The notes under the pieces are model-generated. The model had not been told where the DNA came from. It searched no databases and saw only the letters and a program-made list of their open reading frames with translations. DNA of 64,000 bases from Pseudomonas fluorescens. Its GTDB lineage: Bacteria; Pseudomonadota; Gammaproteobacteria; Pseudomonadales; Pseudomonadaceae. The stretch covers positions 398,639 to 462,638 of the forward strand of contig NZ_CABVHK010000002.1 in assembly GCF_902497785.1 (NCBI RefSeq), in the 5' to 3' direction. Within the stretch, counting starts at the first letter, position 1; each line of letters starts with the position of its first letter. This document shows positions 36,425-49,440 of the stretch, one piece after another. The position numbers and the translations under genes are program-made.

Positions 36425-39400
36425 TTAGTTCACCCAGACGCGAGCGTTGCGGAACATACGCATCCACGGCGCGTCTTCGTTCCAGTCTTCGGAACGCCAC
36501 GAGTTCTGCACGGCGCGGAACACACGTTCCGGGTGCGGCATCATGATCGTTACGCGACCGTCGCGGCTGGTCAAACCGGTGATCCCGCGCGGCGAGCCGT
36601 TCGGGTTGGCCGGGTAGTTTTCGGTGACCTTGCCGTGGTTGTCGACGAAACGCATCGCCACGCAACCCGACAGATCGGCTTCCAGCAACGCTTCTTCGCT
36701 TTCGAATTCGGCATGGCCTTCACCGTGTGCGATGGCGATTGGCATGCGCGAACCGGCCATGCCCTGCAGGAAGATCGAGTTCGACTCCTGGACCTGAACC
36801 ATTGCCACGCGCGCTTCGAACTGCTCGGAACGGTTGCGCACAAAGTGCGGCCAGAATTCGCTGCCCGGGATAAGCTCGTGCAGGTTGGACATCATCTGGC
36901 AACCGTTGCACACGCCCAGAGTGAAGCTGTCGTTACGCTCGAAGAACCCCTGGAACGCATCGCGAGCGCGGCTGTTGAACAGCGCGGACTTGGCCCAGCC
37001 TTCGCCGGCACCCAACACGTCGCCGTAGGAGAAACCGCCGCACGCCACCAGGCCCTTGAACTCGTTCAGGTCGACACGGCCGGCCAGAATGTCGCTCATG
37101 TGCACGTCGATCGCGTTGAAACCGGCGCGGTCGAACGCGGCCGCCATCTCCACCTGACCGTTGACGCCCTGCTCACGCAGCACGGCAACCTGTGGGCGAA
37201 TGCCTTTCTTGATGTAAGGCGCGGCGACGTCCTGGTTGACGTCGTAGCTCAGCTTGACGCTCAGGCCCGGGTTGTCTTCTTCCAGCAGCACGTCGAACTC
37301 TTGCTCGGCGCAGTCGGCATTATCACGCAGACGCTGGATCTGGTAGCTGGTTTCGGCCCACTGACGTTGCAGCAGACGGCGCTGACCTTCGAACACGGTG
37401 TCGCCGTTGAAGGTGATGCTGATCTGACCGTTGTTCATCGGCTGACCGATCACCGACACACAGTCACCCAAACCGGCAGCGCTGAATTGCGCGAGGATGT
37501 CCGGGGTCGCGTCCTGACGAACCTGGATCACCGCACCCAGCTCTTCGTTGAACAGGATCGCAGCGATGTCGGCAGACGTCTCGGCCAGACCGTCGAGGTT
37601 CAGGCTCAGACCGCAGTGGCCGGCGAAGGCCATTTCCACGGTGCTGGTCAACAGACCACCGTCGGAACGGTCGTGGTAGGCCAGCAGGTGACCGTCGGCG
37701 TTGAGGCCCTGGATCACCGCGAAGAAGGCTTTGAGGTCTTCGGCATCATCGACGTCCGGCGCTTGCGAGCCGAGCTTGCCGTGAACCTGGGCGAGGATCG
37801 AAGCACCCATGCGGTTCTGGCCACGGCCCAGATCGATCAGGATCAGGTCGGTGGTGCCTTTGTCCATGCGCAGTTCCGGGGTCAGGGTCTGACGGATGTC
37901 AGCCACTGGCGCGAAACCGGTGACGATCAGCGACATCGGCGAAGTGACGGTCTTGTCCACGCCTTCGTCGTTCCAGCGCGTGGCCATGGACATCGAGTCC
38001 TTGCCCACCGGAATGGTGATGCCCAGCTCCGGACACAGTTCCATGCCGACCGCTTTCACGGTGTCGTACAGGCGCGCGTCTTCACCCGGGTGACCGGCGG
38101 CGGACATCCAGTTTGCCGACAGTTTAATGTCGGAAATCTTGTTGATGCGCGACGCGGCGATGTTGGTCAGGGTTTCGCCGATGGCCATGCGACCCGACGC
38201 CGGAGCGTCCAGCAGAGCCAGCGGAGTGCGCTCGCCCATGGCCATGGCTTCACCGGTGTAGACGTCGAAGCTGGTGGCGGTGACGGCAACGTCGGCCACC
38301 GGCACCTGCCACGGGCCGACCATTTGATCACGGGCCACGAGGCCGGTGATGGTGCGGTCGCCGATGGTGATCAGAAAGCTTTTGCTTGCGACAGCCGGGT
38401 GATGCAGCACGCGCTCTACGCAGTCGGCAATCTCCAGCGTCGAAGGATCGAAATCGTCGCCCAGTTCGTTTTCGCGAACGGCCGAACGGTGCATGCGCGG
38501 GGCTTTGCCCAGCAGCACTTCCAGCGGCATGTCCACCGGACTGTTGCCGAAGTGGCTATCCGTAACAGTCAGCTGCGGCTCGGCAGTGGCTTCGCCAACC
38601 ACGGCGAACGGGCAACGCTCGCGTTCGCAGATCGCCTGGAAGCGTTCGAAGTCGGCCGGGCCCACGGCCAGAACGTAGCGTTCCTGGGATTCGTTACTCC
38701 AGATTTCGTGCGGGGCCATGCCCGGCTCGTCGTTTGGAATGTTGCGCAGCTCGAAGCGACCACCGCGGTTGCCGTCGTTGACCAGTTCCGGGAAGGCGTT
38801 GGACAGACCGCCGGCGCCGACGTCGTGGATGAAGCTGATCGGGTTTTTGTCGCCCAGTTGCCAGCAACGGTCGATGACTTCCTGGCAGCGACGTTCCATT
38901 TCCGGGTTTTCGCGCTGAACCGAAGCGAAGTCCAGGTCCGCCGAGCTGGTGCCGGTGGCCATGGAGGAAGCCGCGCCGCCGCCCAGACCGATCAACATCG
39001 CCGGGCCGCCGAGCACGATCAGCTTGGAGCCGACGGTGATCTCGGCTTTCTGTACGTGTTCGGCACGGATGTTACCCATGCCGCCGGCCAGCATGATCGG
39101 CTTGTGGTAACCGCGAACTTCGTCGCCACGCGGGGTGGTGATCGACTGTTCGAAGGTGCGGAAATAACCGGTCAGGGCCGGACGACCGAATTCGTTGTTG
39201 AACGCGGCGCCACCCAGTGGGCCTTCGATCATGATGTCCAACGCGGTAACGATGCGCTCAGGCTTGCCGTACGGCACTTCCCACGGCTGTTCGAAACCGG
39301 GGATCTGCAGGTTGGACACGGTGAAACCGGTCAGGCCGGCCTTTGGCTTGGCGCCACGACCGGTTGCACCCTCGTCGCGAATCTCTCCACCGGAACCAGT

Positions 39401-40321
39401 GGACGCGCCCGGGAACGGGGCAATCGCGGTCGGGTGGTTGTGAGTTTCGACTTTCATCAGGATGTGCACCGGTTCCTGCACCGCGCCGTACTGGCGGGTT
39501 TCAGGGTCCGGGAAGAAACGGCCGGCGACGTTACCGACGATGACCGAAGCGTTGTCCTTATAAGCCGACAGCACGCCTTCGCTGTGCATCACGTAGGTGT
39601 TCTTAATCATGCCGAACAGGCTTTTTTCCTGGCTCTGACCGTCGATGTCCCAACTGGCGTTGAAGATCTTGTGACGGCAGTGCTCGGAGTTCGCCTGGGC
39701 GAACATCATCAATTCGATGTCGTGCGGGTTGCGCTTCAAACCAACGAAGGCGTTGACCAGGTAGTCGATCTCGTCTTCGGCCAGGGCCAGGCCCAGCTCG
39801 GTGTTGGCTTTTTCCAGCGCGGCGCGGCCGCCACCCAGCACGTCGATCGCGGTCAGCGGCTTGGGTTCGGCGTGGCTGAACAGGCCGGCGGCCTGTTCGA
39901 GGTTACCCAATACGATTTGGGTCATGCGGTCGTGCAGCACATCAGAGATCAGCTGTGCATCGGCGTCGCTGAACTGGCCGGCGACGTAGAACGCGATGCC
40001 GCGCTCCAGGCGCTGGATCTTGCTCAGACCGCAGTTGCGAGCGATGTCGCTGGCTTTACTGGACCACGGCGAGATGGTGCCGAAACGCGGCAACACCAGG
40101 AACAGCCGACCGCTCGGCTCTTGTACCGGAACGCTGGGGCCGTACTTCAGAAGGCGCGCGAGCACCTGCTGTTCGTCGCCGGTCAGGACGCCGGCAACTT
40201 CGGCGAAGTGGGCGAATTCAGCATACAGGCCGCTGACAGCCGGGACCTTCTGGCTCAGTTGCTCAAGGAGTTTGCTGTGGCGAAAGGCAGAAAGGGCAGG
40301 AGCGCCGCGCAGGATCAACAT
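36425..40321 (-). CDS. purL: Phosphoribosylformylglycinamidine synthase
   Basis: Large single-chain FGAM synthase (1298 aa), fourth step of purine synthesis, using ATP and glutamine. It has the N-terminal PurS-like part, two ATP-binding synthase halves ([44 protein letters not shown]) and a C-terminal class I glutaminase with nucleophile Cys near residue 1140 ([13 protein letters not shown]) and HGEGHAEF. It is full length. It diverges from mltF. Confidence 0.98.
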   Translation of the reverse strand: MLILRGAPALSAFRHSKLLEQLSQKVPAVSGLYAEFAHFAEVAGVLTGDEQQVLARLLKYGPSVPVQEPSGRLFLVLPRFGTISPWSSKASDIARNCGLSKIQRLERGIAFYVAGQFSDADAQLISDVLHDRMTQIVLGNLEQAAGLFSHAEPKPLTAIDVLGGGRAALEKANTELGLALAEDEIDYLVNAFVGLKRNPHDIELMMFAQANSEHCRHKIFNASWDIDGQSQEKSLFGMIKNTYVMHSEGVLSAYKDNASVIVGNVAGRFFPDPETRQYGAVQEPVHILMKVETHNHPTAIAPFPGASTGSGGEIRDEGATGRGAKPKAGLTGFTVSNLQIPGFEQPWEVPYGKPERIVTALDIMIEGPLGGAAFNNEFGRPALTGYFRTFEQSITTPRGDEVRGYHKPIMLAGGMGNIRAEHVQKAEITVGSKLIVLGGPAMLIGLGGGAASSMATGTSSADLDFASVQRENPEMERRCQEVIDRCWQLGDKNPISFIHDVGAGGLSNAFPELVNDGNRGGRFELRNIPNDEPGMAPHEIWSNESQERYVLAVGPADFERFQAICERERCPFAVVGEATAEPQLTVTDSHFGNSPVDMPLEVLLGKAPRMHRSAVRENELGDDFDPSTLEIADCVERVLHHPAVASKSFLITIGDRTITGLVARDQMVGPWQVPVADVAVTATSFDVYTGEAMAMGERTPLALLDAPASGRMAIGETLTNIAASRINKISDIKLSANWMSAAGHPGEDARLYDTVKAVGMELCPELGITIPVGKDSMSMATRWNDEGVDKTVTSPMSLIVTGFAPVADIRQTLTPELRMDKGTTDLILIDLGRGQNRMGASILAQVHGKLGSQAPDVDDAEDLKAFFAVIQGLNADGHLLAYHDRSDGGLLTSTVEMAFAGHCGLSLNLDGLAETSADIAAILFNEELGAVIQVRQDATPDILAQFSAAGLGDCVSVIGQPMNNGQISITFNGDTVFEGQRRLLQRQWAETSYQIQRLRDNADCAEQEFDVLLEEDNPGLSVKLSYDVNQDVAAPYIKKGIRPQVAVLREQGVNGQVEMAAAFDRAGFNAIDVHMSDILAGRVDLNEFKGLVACGGFSYGDVLGAGEGWAKSALFNSRARDAFQGFFERNDSFTLGVCNGCQMMSNLHELIPGSEFWPHFVRNRSEQFEARVAMVQVQESNSIFLQGMAGSRMPIAIAHGEGHAEFESEEALLEADLSGCVAMRFVDNHGKVTENYPANPNGSPRGITGLTSRDGRVTIMMPHPERVFRAVQNSWRSEDWNEDAPWMRMFRNARVWVN

Positions 40322-40490
40322 CTTCGGGACAGCCTCGGGAAGGGGTGTGCTTTGAGGCCGTGCATTCTAGCCTAAACCGCCCGCGACATCACCCGAAACG
40401 GTACGCGCGGCCGTACCCGAACGTCGGGCCGGGTATTTGCGCCTGAAACAGCGGGGTTGCGGCGGTTATTTTCAAGCACCTGAAGTGTGA

Positions 40491-42056
<1,566 letters not shown>

Positions 42057-42075
42057 CAGCCACCCCCAATCCATT

Positions 42076-42165
42076 GTGGGAGCGAGCCTGCTCGCGAATG
42101 CGTTGTGTCAGTCGACATGATTTTGACTGATACACCGCTTTCGCGAGCAGGCTCGCTCCCACAGG
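42076..42165. repeat. BIME (type B, GTGGGAGCGAGCCTGCTCGCG)
   Basis: Inverted pair with shared centre GTTGTGTCAGTCGACATG, between convergent mltF and pdxJ. It is the same subtype as 12273-12361. Confidence 0.9.
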
Positions 42166-42174
42166 GTTTTGTGT

Positions 42175-42918
42175 TTAGGCTTTTGCGGCGGCGAGAATCA
42201 GGGCTTTCATCTCGGACACCGCCGACTTGAACCCGACAAACAACGCGTGCGCCACTAGCGCATGGCCGATGTTCAGTTCGTTGATGCCCTTGATCGCCGC
42301 GACCGCTTCGACGTTGTGATAGTGCAAACCGTGGCCGGCATTGACGATCAACCCTTGGGCCAGACCAAACGCCACGCCATCCGCCACACGCTTGAGTTCT
42401 TCAGCCACATCCGCCGGCGTTTCCGCATCGGCGTAACGACCGGTGTGCAATTCAATGGCCGGAGCACCCACACGCCGGGACGCCTCGATCTGTCGCTCAT
42501 CCGCGTCGATGAACAGCGACACTTCACAGCCGATTTTCGCCAGGCGATCCACAGCAGCCTTGATCCGCGCTTCCTGCCCCGCGACATCCAGACCGCCTTC
42601 GGTGGTCAGTTCCTGACGGGTTTCCGGTACCAGGCAAATGTGGGCCGGGCGGATGCGTTCGGCGAACAGCATCATTTCTTCGGTAACGCCCATTTCGAAG
42701 TTCATGCGGGTTTGCAGCACATCCTTGAGCAGCAGCACGTCGCGCTCCTGAATGTGCCGACGGTCTTCGCGCAGGTGCACAGTGATGCCGTCAGCGCCCG
42801 CCTCTTCCGCGTCCAGTGCAGCCTTGACCGGATCCGGATAGCGCGTGCCCCGGGCCTGACGCAGGGTGGCAACGTGGTCGATGTTCACGCCAAGAAGAAT
42901 GCGATTGCTGGTGGTCAC
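42175..42918 (-). CDS. pdxJ: Pyridoxine 5'-phosphate synthase
   Basis: TIM-barrel enzyme of 247 aa that condenses deoxyxylulose 5-phosphate with 3-amino-2-oxopropyl phosphate to pyridoxine 5'-phosphate (vitamin B6). Motifs: [59 protein letters not shown]. It is the distal gene of the lepA-lepB-rnc-era-recO-pdxJ run, 49 nt after recO. Confidence 0.97.
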   Translation of the reverse strand: MTTSNRILLGVNIDHVATLRQARGTRYPDPVKAALDAEEAGADGITVHLREDRRHIQERDVLLLKDVLQTRMNFEMGVTEEMMLFAERIRPAHICLVPETRQELTTEGGLDVAGQEARIKAAVDRLAKIGCEVSLFIDADERQIEASRRVGAPAIELHTGRYADAETPADVAEELKRVADGVAFGLAQGLIVNAGHGLHYHNVEAVAAIKGINELNIGHALVAHALFVGFKSAVSEMKALILAAAKA

Positions 42919-42967
42919 GGAAGCGCTCCTGAAGAGGGGAAAGTTCGGTGCACAGCATACGGGGAGA

Positions 42968-43657
42968 CTACGGCTTTCGGAACAGCTCGCGACTGACTAA
43001 AGGACGACCGCCCAAGTGAACCGCCAGCGCCTGGCGCATCAGACGCTTGGCGGCGGACAATGCGCCGGGGGCAGACCAGTCGGCCTCGGCCATGGCCAGT
43101 AACTCGGTGCCGTTGAACAGACCGGGCTGCAGCAGATAGACCTGCTCAAGTCCGGCGTCCACCTGCAAACGGTACAGACCGTCGGGGGCGATCGGCTCGC
43201 CGTGAATGTCGACGCTTAACGCAAAACCGTAACCGAGATCGCTGAGCAAGCGCCATTCGAAGGACCGCAGCAAGGGTTCCAGCGGACGGCCCTCAGCCAG
43301 CGCAAGCAAGGTCGCGGCGTAGTGATCGAAGACGCCAGGGTGCGGGTCTTCGGAAGGCAGCAGACGAATCAGCAGTTCATTGAGGTAGAGACCGCTGAAC
43401 AGCGCCTCGCCGATGAGCCAGGTAGAAGTCCCGGCACTTTCCATGCGCCCTACATTCTTCAACTCGCCCCGCCCGCGGAACTCGACTTCCAGCGGCACGA
43501 ACGGCCGCGCCAGCGTCCCCGCCTTGCCCCGCGCACTGCGCAACACCGCCCGCAGCCGACCTTGCGGCGTGAGGAAATCCACCAGGGCGCCGGTTTCGCG
43601 GTAGGCGCGGGAGTGGAGGACGTAGGCGGGTTGGCCGATGGGTGCAGTGGTCGACAT
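42968..43657 (-). CDS. recO: DNA repair protein RecO
   Basis: Recombination mediator (229 aa) that loads RecA with RecF/RecR. The N-terminal OB fold ([33 protein letters not shown]) is followed by a helical C-terminal domain. ATG 43657 gives the family start ([14 protein letters not shown]); the frame from 43687 adds 10 residues. It is downstream of era, separated by a REP pair at 43686-43762. Confidence 0.95.
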   Translation of the reverse strand: MSTTAPIGQPAYVLHSRAYRETGALVDFLTPQGRLRAVLRSARGKAGTLARPFVPLEVEFRGRGELKNVGRMESAGTSTWLIGEALFSGLYLNELLIRLLPSEDPHPGVFDHYAATLLALAEGRPLEPLLRSFEWRLLSDLGYGFALSVDIHGEPIAPDGLYRLQVDAGLEQVYLLQPGLFNGTELLAMAEADWSAPGALSAAKRLMRQALAVHLGGRPLVSRELFRKP

Positions 43658-43685
43658 GGTGATGAATGTACCTGTCAGGGAATGC

Positions 43686-43762
43686 AAAAAGATCGCAGCC
43701 TTCGGCAGCTCCTACAGGTGTACACCAAACTCTGTAGGAGCTGCCGAAGGCTGCGATCTTTT
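43686..43762. repeat. REP inverted pair inside the era-recO operon (type A)
   Basis: Two inverted type A cores with A/T ends, placed between two same-strand genes, 14 nt after the era stop. In this position it could attenuate or separate expression of recO-pdxJ from the upstream genes. Confidence 0.9.
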
Positions 43763-43776
43763 GACCTTTGAATCTT

Positions 43777-44679
43777 TTACAAATCGCCGTAACCCAGCGA
43801 GCGCAGTGCGCGCTCGTCGTCGGACCAGCCGCCCTTCACCTTGACCCAGAGGTTGAGCATGATCTTGGAGTCGAACAGCAGCTCCATGTCCTTGCGCGCC
43901 TCGGTGCCGATGCGCTTGATGCGCTCGCCCTTGTCGCCAATGATGATTTTCTTCTGACCGTCACGCTCGACGAGGATCAAGGCATGGATGTGCAGGGTTT
44001 TGCCCTGCTGCTTGAACTCTTCGATTTCCACGGTGATCTGGTACGGCAGCTCGGCGCCCATCTGGCGCATGATTTTCTCGCGCACCAGTTCAGCGGCGAG
44101 GAAGCGGCTGCTGCGGTCGGTGATCTGGTCTTCCGGGAAGAAGTGATCGTTTTCCGGCAGATAACCGGCAATCACCCGCTCCAGCGCTTCGAGGTTGTGC
44201 CCGTGCTGGGCCGAGATCGGCATGATCTGCGCGTTCGGCAGCTGTTCCTGCAACCAGGACAGGTGCGGCATCAGCTCGGCCTTGTCTTCGATGCGGTCGG
44301 TCTTGTTCAGCGCCACGATCAGCGGGCCGGTCACGTACTGGACGCGCTCGAGGACCATCTGGTCTTCGTCGGTCCACTTGGTGCGGTCAACCACGAAGAT
44401 CACCACGTCGACGTCTTTCAACGCCGCCGAAGCGGTCTTGTTCATGTAGCGGTTCAGTGCCTTTTCGCCGCCCTTGTGCATGCCCGGGGTGTCGACGTAG
44501 ATCGCCTGGACGGCACCTTCGGTCTTGATGCCCAGCATGTTGTGACGGGTGGTTTGCGGCTTGCGCGAGGTGATCGCCAGCTTCTGACCCAGGATGTGGT
44601 TCAGCAGCGTGGACTTGCCCACGTTGGGACGGCCGACGATGGCAACATAGCCACAGCGAGTTGCGTTTGTATCAGTCAT
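43777..44679 (-). CDS. era: GTPase Era
   Basis: Essential GTPase (300 aa) that binds the 3' end of 16S rRNA and checks 30S maturation. G1 GRPNVGKS (16-23), G3 DTPGMH, G4 NKTDR, and the C-terminal KH domain ([25 protein letters not shown]). I chose ATG 44679, giving the usual 300 aa; two in-frame alternatives lie 6 and 24 nt upstream. It overlaps rnc by 8 nt, so it is translationally coupled. Confidence 0.97.
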   Translation of the reverse strand: MTDTNATRCGYVAIVGRPNVGKSTLLNHILGQKLAITSRKPQTTRHNMLGIKTEGAVQAIYVDTPGMHKGGEKALNRYMNKTASAALKDVDVVIFVVDRTKWTDEDQMVLERVQYVTGPLIVALNKTDRIEDKAELMPHLSWLQEQLPNAQIMPISAQHGHNLEALERVIAGYLPENDHFFPEDQITDRSSRFLAAELVREKIMRQMGAELPYQITVEIEEFKQQGKTLHIHALILVERDGQKKIIIGDKGERIKRIGTEARKDMELLFDSKIMLNLWVKVKGGWSDDERALRSLGYGDL

Positions 44680-45361
44680 TGCCATTCTCCACACCCAGGG
44701 CAATCAGTGCTGCGGCGGCCGCTACCTGTTCGGCAATACGACGACTCACACCCTGACCTCGGCTTTTTTCGTTCAATAAGGTGATTTCACATTCGACGAA
44801 GAACGTCCGGCAATGCGGCTCACCCTGGATATCCACCACTTCGTAACGCGGCAGCTCACAACCACGCGATTGCAGGAATTCCTGCAGGCGGGTTTTCGGA
44901 TCTTTGTTGGTGTCGACCAGCGTCAGGCCTTCGAACTCACCGGCCAGCCAGGCCAGCACGCGCTCGCGCGCCATGTCCATGCCGGCGTCCAGGTAGATCG
45001 CACCGATCAGCGCTTCCAGGGCATCGGCCAGAATCGACTCGCGACGGAAACCGCCGCTTTTCAATTCGCCGGAACCCAGACGCAAGTATTCGCCCAGATC
45101 GAAACCACGGGCCAGTACGGCCAGGGTCTCACCTTTCACCAGCCGTGCACGCAAACGCGACAACTGGCCTTCGCGGGCCAGCGGGAAGCGATCGAACAGC
45201 GCCTCGCCGGCCACGAAGTTGAGGATGGCATCACCGAGGAATTCCAGGCGTTCGTTGTTGCGCCCGGCAAAGCTGCGGTGAGTCAGGGCCAGGACCATCA
45301 GTTCCTGATCCTTGAAGGTGTAGCCGAGCTGACGCTCTAGACGGCTTAAGGAAACGCTCAC
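44672..45361 (-). CDS. rnc: Ribonuclease III
   Basis: dsRNA endonuclease (229 aa) that processes rRNA precursors and many mRNAs. Catalytic motif [15 protein letters not shown], second acidic site around [12 protein letters not shown], and a C-terminal dsRNA-binding domain (about 155-225). It starts with GTG 45361. That GTG overlaps the TGA of a short upstream frame (GTGA), the scar of coupling to a gene that is now mostly missing. It overlaps era by 8 nt. Confidence 0.97.
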   Translation of the reverse strand: MSVSLSRLERQLGYTFKDQELMVLALTHRSFAGRNNERLEFLGDAILNFVAGEALFDRFPLAREGQLSRLRARLVKGETLAVLARGFDLGEYLRLGSGELKSGGFRRESILADALEALIGAIYLDAGMDMARERVLAWLAGEFEGLTLVDTNKDPKTRLQEFLQSRGCELPRYEVVDIQGEPHCRTFFVECEITLLNEKSRGQGVSRRIAEQVAAAAALIALGVENGND

Positions 45362-45450
45362 GGTTTACCCACGCTGAGTTCGTGGCTGGATTCCACCGCC
45401 ATCGCCGTGATACGGCGCAGGCTTGGGACAATTAACGCTGTGTTCAAAAA
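45358..45450 (-). pseudogene. Possible C-terminal remnant of a DUF4845-type gene
   Basis: In other Pseudomonas genomes a DUF4845 gene of about 120 codons sits between lepB and rnc. Here only 185 nt separate them. The frame ending at TGA 45358-45360 reads ...[10 protein letters not shown] and overlaps the rnc GTG by 4 nt, as the end of a coupled gene would. It is closed by a stop about 30 codons upstream and has no start. Homology of this tail is my inference; only the position and the coupling are directly seen. Confidence 0.4.
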
Positions 45451-45546
45451 TTACATCCTGAATATCATTGTTTTCATGCGTCTGGACGCCGATTGTGCCG
45501 GTTCCAGAAATGCATTCGGCGCTGTGTTCAACAGCGCCGTGTGTGA

Positions 45547-46401
45547 TTACTTGATCAGGCCAACCCGCGAGAAATTCGGCAGGTGACTGAGTTTGGGTTC
45601 CGGCCAGCTCATCCAGACTGCGAAGGCCTTGCCGACGATATTCTTGTCGGGAACCATGCCCAGCAGATCCTTGGGAATACTCGGATCATCCCAGTAGCGA
45701 CTGTCGTTCGAGTTGTCGCGGTTGTCGCCCATCATGAAATAGTGCCCGGCGGGCACGGTCCATGAACGATCCGGCGTGGCGCGATAGCGGCTCATTTCCT
45801 TGCGGATCAAATGCTCGGCGGCACCGAGTTTTTCCTTGTAGAGCTCAGCGCTGCCCAAGGTGCCCGGCTCGGAGCCGACCAGTTGCTCGGCGATCGATTC
45901 ACCGTTGACGAACAGACGCTTGTCGGCGGTGTAGCGAATCTGGTCACCCGGCAGGCCGACCACACGCTTGATGTAGTTGACGTTCGGGTCGCTCGGGTAG
46001 CGGAACACCATCACATCGCCGCGCAGCGGATCACCGACTTCGATGACTTTCTTGTCGATCACCGGCAAGCGGATCCCGTAGGAAAACTTGTTCACCAGAA
46101 TGAAGTCGCCGACGTCCAGGGTTGGCTTCATCGAGCCGGACGGAATCTGGAACGGTTCCACCAGGAACGAACGCAGCACCAGCACGATGAACAACACCGG
46201 GAAGAACGATTTGCCGTATTCGACCAGCAGCGGCTCTTTGTTCAGCTTCTCGACCACCATCCCGTCAGGCTGGCTGACGCTGCCCTGATAAGAAGAGATG
46301 GCAGCACGCCGACGCGGTGCCAGGATCAACAGATCGAGCAACGCCAACAGGCCGCAGACAAATACGGCGATGACCAGCAACAGCGGGAAATTTAGTGACA
46401 T
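45547..46401 (-). CDS. lepB: Signal peptidase I
   Basis: Membrane serine protease (284 aa) that removes signal peptides. Two N-terminal membrane segments (about 5-27 and 66-82) lead to a periplasmic catalytic domain with nucleophile S90 (QIPSGSMKPTL) and general base K145 (NYIKRVVGLPGD), plus MGDNRDNSNDSRYWD. It lies 5 nt after lepA, so co-translated. A GC-rich palindrome (CGGCGCTGT/ACAGCGCCG) follows the stop. Confidence 0.97.
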   Translation of the reverse strand: MSLNFPLLLVIAVFVCGLLALLDLLILAPRRRAAISSYQGSVSQPDGMVVEKLNKEPLLVEYGKSFFPVLFIVLVLRSFLVEPFQIPSGSMKPTLDVGDFILVNKFSYGIRLPVIDKKVIEVGDPLRGDVMVFRYPSDPNVNYIKRVVGLPGDQIRYTADKRLFVNGESIAEQLVGSEPGTLGSAELYKEKLGAAEHLIRKEMSRYRATPDRSWTVPAGHYFMMGDNRDNSNDSRYWDDPSIPKDLLGMVPDKNIVGKAFAVWMSWPEPKLSHLPNFSRVGLIK

Positions 46402-46406
46402 AGGAC

Positions 46407-48206
46407 CTAACTATCCAACCTGAGCACCGCAAGGAAGGCTTCTTGTGGAATTTCCACGTTGCCGACTTGCTTCATGCGTTTTTTACCGGCCTTCTGCTTT
46501 TCAAGCAGCTTTTTCTTACGGCTCACGTCGCCACCGTAGCATTTGGCCAATACGTTCTTTCTGAGTGCCTTGACCGAGGTTCGCGCAATGATCTGCCCGC
46601 CAATGGCGGCCTGGATCGCGACGTCGAACATCTGACGCGGAATCAGTTCTTTCATCTTCTCGGTCAACTGGCGACCTTTGTAGTGCGCGTTATCCTTGTG
46701 CACGATCAGCGCCAGGGCGTCGACCTTGTCACCGTTGATCAGCACATCCAGTTTCACCAGATTAGCCGATTGATAACGATCGAAATGGTAATCCAGCGAA
46801 GCATAGCCGCGACTGGTGGACTTCAGGCGATCGAAGAAGTCCAGGACCACTTCGTTCATCGGCAGATCGTAGGTCACCTGGACCTGCGTACCGAGGAACA
46901 GCATGTCGTGCTGCACGCCACGCTTTTCGATGCACAGGGTAATCACGTTACCCAGGTGCTCTTGCGGCACAAGAATATTGGCCCGCACGATCGGTTCGCG
47001 CATGTCCTCGATCGAGGACAGGTCTGGAAGCTTCGACGGGTTATCGACGTAAATCGTTTCACCGGTTTTCAGCAGCAGCTCGAAAATTACCGTCGGCGCC
47101 GTGGTAATCAGGTCCAGGTCGTACTCGCGCTCCAGGCGCTCCTGGATGATTTCCATGTGCAGCATGCCGAGGAACCCGCAACGGAAGCCGAAGCCCAGCG
47201 CATCGGAGCTTTCCGGGGTGTACTGCAGCGACGAATCGTTGAGCGTGAGCTTTTGCAGGGCTTCACGGAAGTCTTCGAAGTCGTCGGAGCTGACCGGGAA
47301 CAGACCGGCGTAAACCTGCGGCTGAATGCGTTTGAAACCGGGCAGCACGTCAACGTCGGGGGTGGAGCTCAAGGTCAGGGTGTCACCGACCGGTGCACCG
47401 TGAATGTCCTTGATACCGGCGATGATGAAGCCCACTTCGCCGGCCTTCAGGTCAACGGTAGCGGTGTGTTTCGGGTTGAACACACCAACGCTGTCCACCA
47501 GGTGGATCTTGCCGGTGGACTTGACCAGAATCTTGTCGCCCTTCTTCACGCGGCCGTGGCGCACGCGGACCAGGGAGACAACGCCCAGGTAGTTGTCGAA
47601 CCAGGAGTCGATGATCAACGCTTGCAGCGGATCTTCGTAGTTGCCGGTTGGCGCAGGAATGGTCTGCACCAGACGCTCGAGCACTTCGTCGACGCCCAGA
47701 CCGGTCTTGGCACTGCACTCGACCGCATCGGTAGCGTCGATGCCGATGATTTTTTCGATTTCTTCTTTGACCCGGTCCGGATCGGCCTGTGGCAGGTCGA
47801 TCTTGTTCAGGACCGGCATGACTTCCAGGCCCTGTTCGATGGCCGTGTAGCAGTTGGCAACCGACTGCGCTTCAACGCCCTGACCGGCATCGACCACCAG
47901 CAACGCGCCTTCACAGGCCGCCAGCGACCGGCTGACTTCGTAGGTGAAGTCAACGTGGCCCGGGGTGTCAATGAAGTTCAGCTGATACTTGATGCCATCG
48001 CGCGCGGTGTAATAGAGGGTGACGCTGTGGGCCTTGATGGTGATCCCGCGCTCACGTTCCAGGTCCATGGAGTCCAGCACCTGGGCTTCCATTTCGCGCT
48101 CGGCCAGGCCGCCGCACATCTGGATGAAACGGTCGGCCAGCGTCGACTTGCCATGGTCAATGTGGGCGATGATGGAGAAATTGCGGATATGACTCAAATC
48201 ACTCAC
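46407..48206 (-). CDS. lepA: Elongation factor 4 (LepA)
   Basis: Translational GTPase (599 aa) affecting back-translocation, initiation or 30S biogenesis. G1 [14 protein letters not shown]3 DTPGHVDF, G4 NKIDLPQ; EF-G-like domains follow, and the LepA-specific C-terminal domain ends [20 protein letters not shown]. It is the first gene of the lepA-lepB-rnc-era-recO-pdxJ run, separated from lptG upstream by an intrinsic terminator. Confidence 0.98.
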   Translation of the reverse strand: MSDLSHIRNFSIIAHIDHGKSTLADRFIQMCGGLAEREMEAQVLDSMDLERERGITIKAHSVTLYYTARDGIKYQLNFIDTPGHVDFTYEVSRSLAACEGALLVVDAGQGVEAQSVANCYTAIEQGLEVMPVLNKIDLPQADPDRVKEEIEKIIGIDATDAVECSAKTGLGVDEVLERLVQTIPAPTGNYEDPLQALIIDSWFDNYLGVVSLVRVRHGRVKKGDKILVKSTGKIHLVDSVGVFNPKHTATVDLKAGEVGFIIAGIKDIHGAPVGDTLTLSSTPDVDVLPGFKRIQPQVYAGLFPVSSDDFEDFREALQKLTLNDSSLQYTPESSDALGFGFRCGFLGMLHMEIIQERLEREYDLDLITTAPTVIFELLLKTGETIYVDNPSKLPDLSSIEDMREPIVRANILVPQEHLGNVITLCIEKRGVQHDMLFLGTQVQVTYDLPMNEVVLDFFDRLKSTSRGYASLDYHFDRYQSANLVKLDVLINGDKVDALALIVHKDNAHYKGRQLTEKMKELIPRQMFDVAIQAAIGGQIIARTSVKALRKNVLAKCYGGDVSRKKKLLEKQKAGKKRMKQVGNVEIPQEAFLAVLRLDS

Positions 48207-48312
48207 GGATCAACACTCAAAAAGGCTGCAGGCATAGCCCGCCGAAAAATAGCCGGGAATTGTACCTGATCCACGGCGCAAGCGTCACGTGCGCAGGTCG
48301 GACGGTGCCTAC

Positions 48313-48346
48313 AAAAAACGCCCCGGTCTTGCGACAGGGGCGTTTT
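48313..48346 (-). terminator. Intrinsic terminator after lptG
   Basis: AAAAAACGCCCC...GGGGCGTTTTT with a 12-nt loop, about 33 nt beyond the lptG stop on the minus strand. It isolates lptFG from lepA. Confidence 0.9.
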
Positions 48347-48378
48347 TGGCGACTTCGATGAAAGCCGGCTTGTGTAAA

Positions 48379-49440
48379 TTATCCGGCTCGGCGCAGCAGG
48401 AAGACACCCGCCAGGGCGCACACACCCGCCGGCACCAGCACCGCGAACAGCGGCGAAAAACCGAAAACCAGACTCGAAGGCCCCAGCAGATCCTGGACAA
48501 TACGGAAGGTGAACCCCACCAGCACGCCAGTGAACACGCGCTGACCGAGGGTAACCGAGCGCAGTGGGCCGAAGATGAAGGAGATCGCCATCAGTACCAG
48601 CGCGGCAGTGACCAGCGGTTGCAACACCTTGACCCAAAATGCCAGCCAGTAACGACCGTTGTTCAGGCCCTGATCGGCCAGGTAGTGGATGTAGCCCCAC
48701 AGACCGGTGATCGACAGCGAATCGGGCGACATGACCACGGTGCTCAACAGTTGCGGGCTCAACGCCACGTCCCAGCGCTCGTCCGCCGCGGTCACCACTT
48801 CGGTGCTCTTTTCATGGAACAGCGTGGTGGTGACATCGCTCAACTGCCAGTGATCCGTGTCGAATTCCGCACGTTTGGCGAAGCTCGAAGACAGCATGTG
48901 GCGCTGATCGTCGAAGCGGTAACGGGTCACGCCGTACAGCAAACCGTTGGGCTGCACCGAGTTGACGTGGATGAACTCCTCACCCTGACGGTGCCACAAG
49001 CCATGCTTGGCGCTTTGCGCATCGCCGCTGCCCTGCGCCAGCGAGCGGTTGGCCTGAGCCGTGCTTTCGGTTGCCGGCGCGACGTACTCGCCAATCAACA
49101 GCCCCGCCACCATCAACACCAGCATCGGTTTCATGACGGCCCAGACGATCCGCCCGACCGACACGCCCGCCGCGCGCATGATGGTCAGCTCGCTGTGGCT
49201 GGCCAGGCTGCCGAGGCCGATCAGGCAACCGATCAGTGCCGCCATCGGCAACATGTCGTAGAGACGACGCGGCGCCGTCAGCAACACGTAACTCAAGACA
49301 TCGACCATGGTGTAGGTGTCGCTGACATCGCCCATCTCGTCGATGAACGCGAAAAGAGTGGCCAGACCGAGAATGATCCCCAGTACCGCCAGGATCGCGA
49401 CGAAAACGCTGCTACCGATGTAGCGATCGAGCTTAACCAC
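48379..49440 (-). CDS. lptG: LPS export ABC transporter permease LptG
   Basis: Inner-membrane permease (353 aa) of the LptB2FG transporter that extracts LPS for transport to the outer membrane. It has six membrane segments (three N-terminal, three C-terminal) around a periplasmic beta-jellyroll. The N terminus MVKLDRYIGSSVFVAI and GEYVAPATE are typical of the family. It overlaps lptF by 8 nt and is followed by an intrinsic terminator. Confidence 0.96.
   Translation of the reverse strand: MVKLDRYIGSSVFVAILAVLGIILGLATLFAFIDEMGDVSDTYTMVDVLSYVLLTAPRRLYDMLPMAALIGCLIGLGSLASHSELTIMRAAGVSVGRIVWAVMKPMLVLMVAGLLIGEYVAPATESTAQANRSLAQGSGDAQSAKHGLWHRQGEEFIHVNSVQPNGLLYGVTRYRFDDQRHMLSSSFAKRAEFDTDHWQLSDVTTTLFHEKSTEVVTAADERWDVALSPQLLSTVVMSPDSLSITGLWGYIHYLADQGLNNGRYWLAFWVKVLQPLVTAALVLMAISFIFGPLRSVTLGQRVFTGVLVGFTFRIVQDLLGPSSLVFGFSPLFAVLVPAGVCALAGVFLLRRAG

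Noticed and set aside
36533..40375. Very long open frame on the plus strand opposite purL (about 1280 codons)
   Set aside because: It is the antisense shadow of purL in GC-rich DNA. The composition is rich in His, Gln, Arg, Val and Gly with no domain pattern, and purL is unmistakable.
45231..45431. 66-codon minus-strand frame over the lepB-rnc gap and rnc start
   Set aside because: It starts at TTG, runs out of frame through rnc and does not match the expected DUF4845 tail, which is in another frame.
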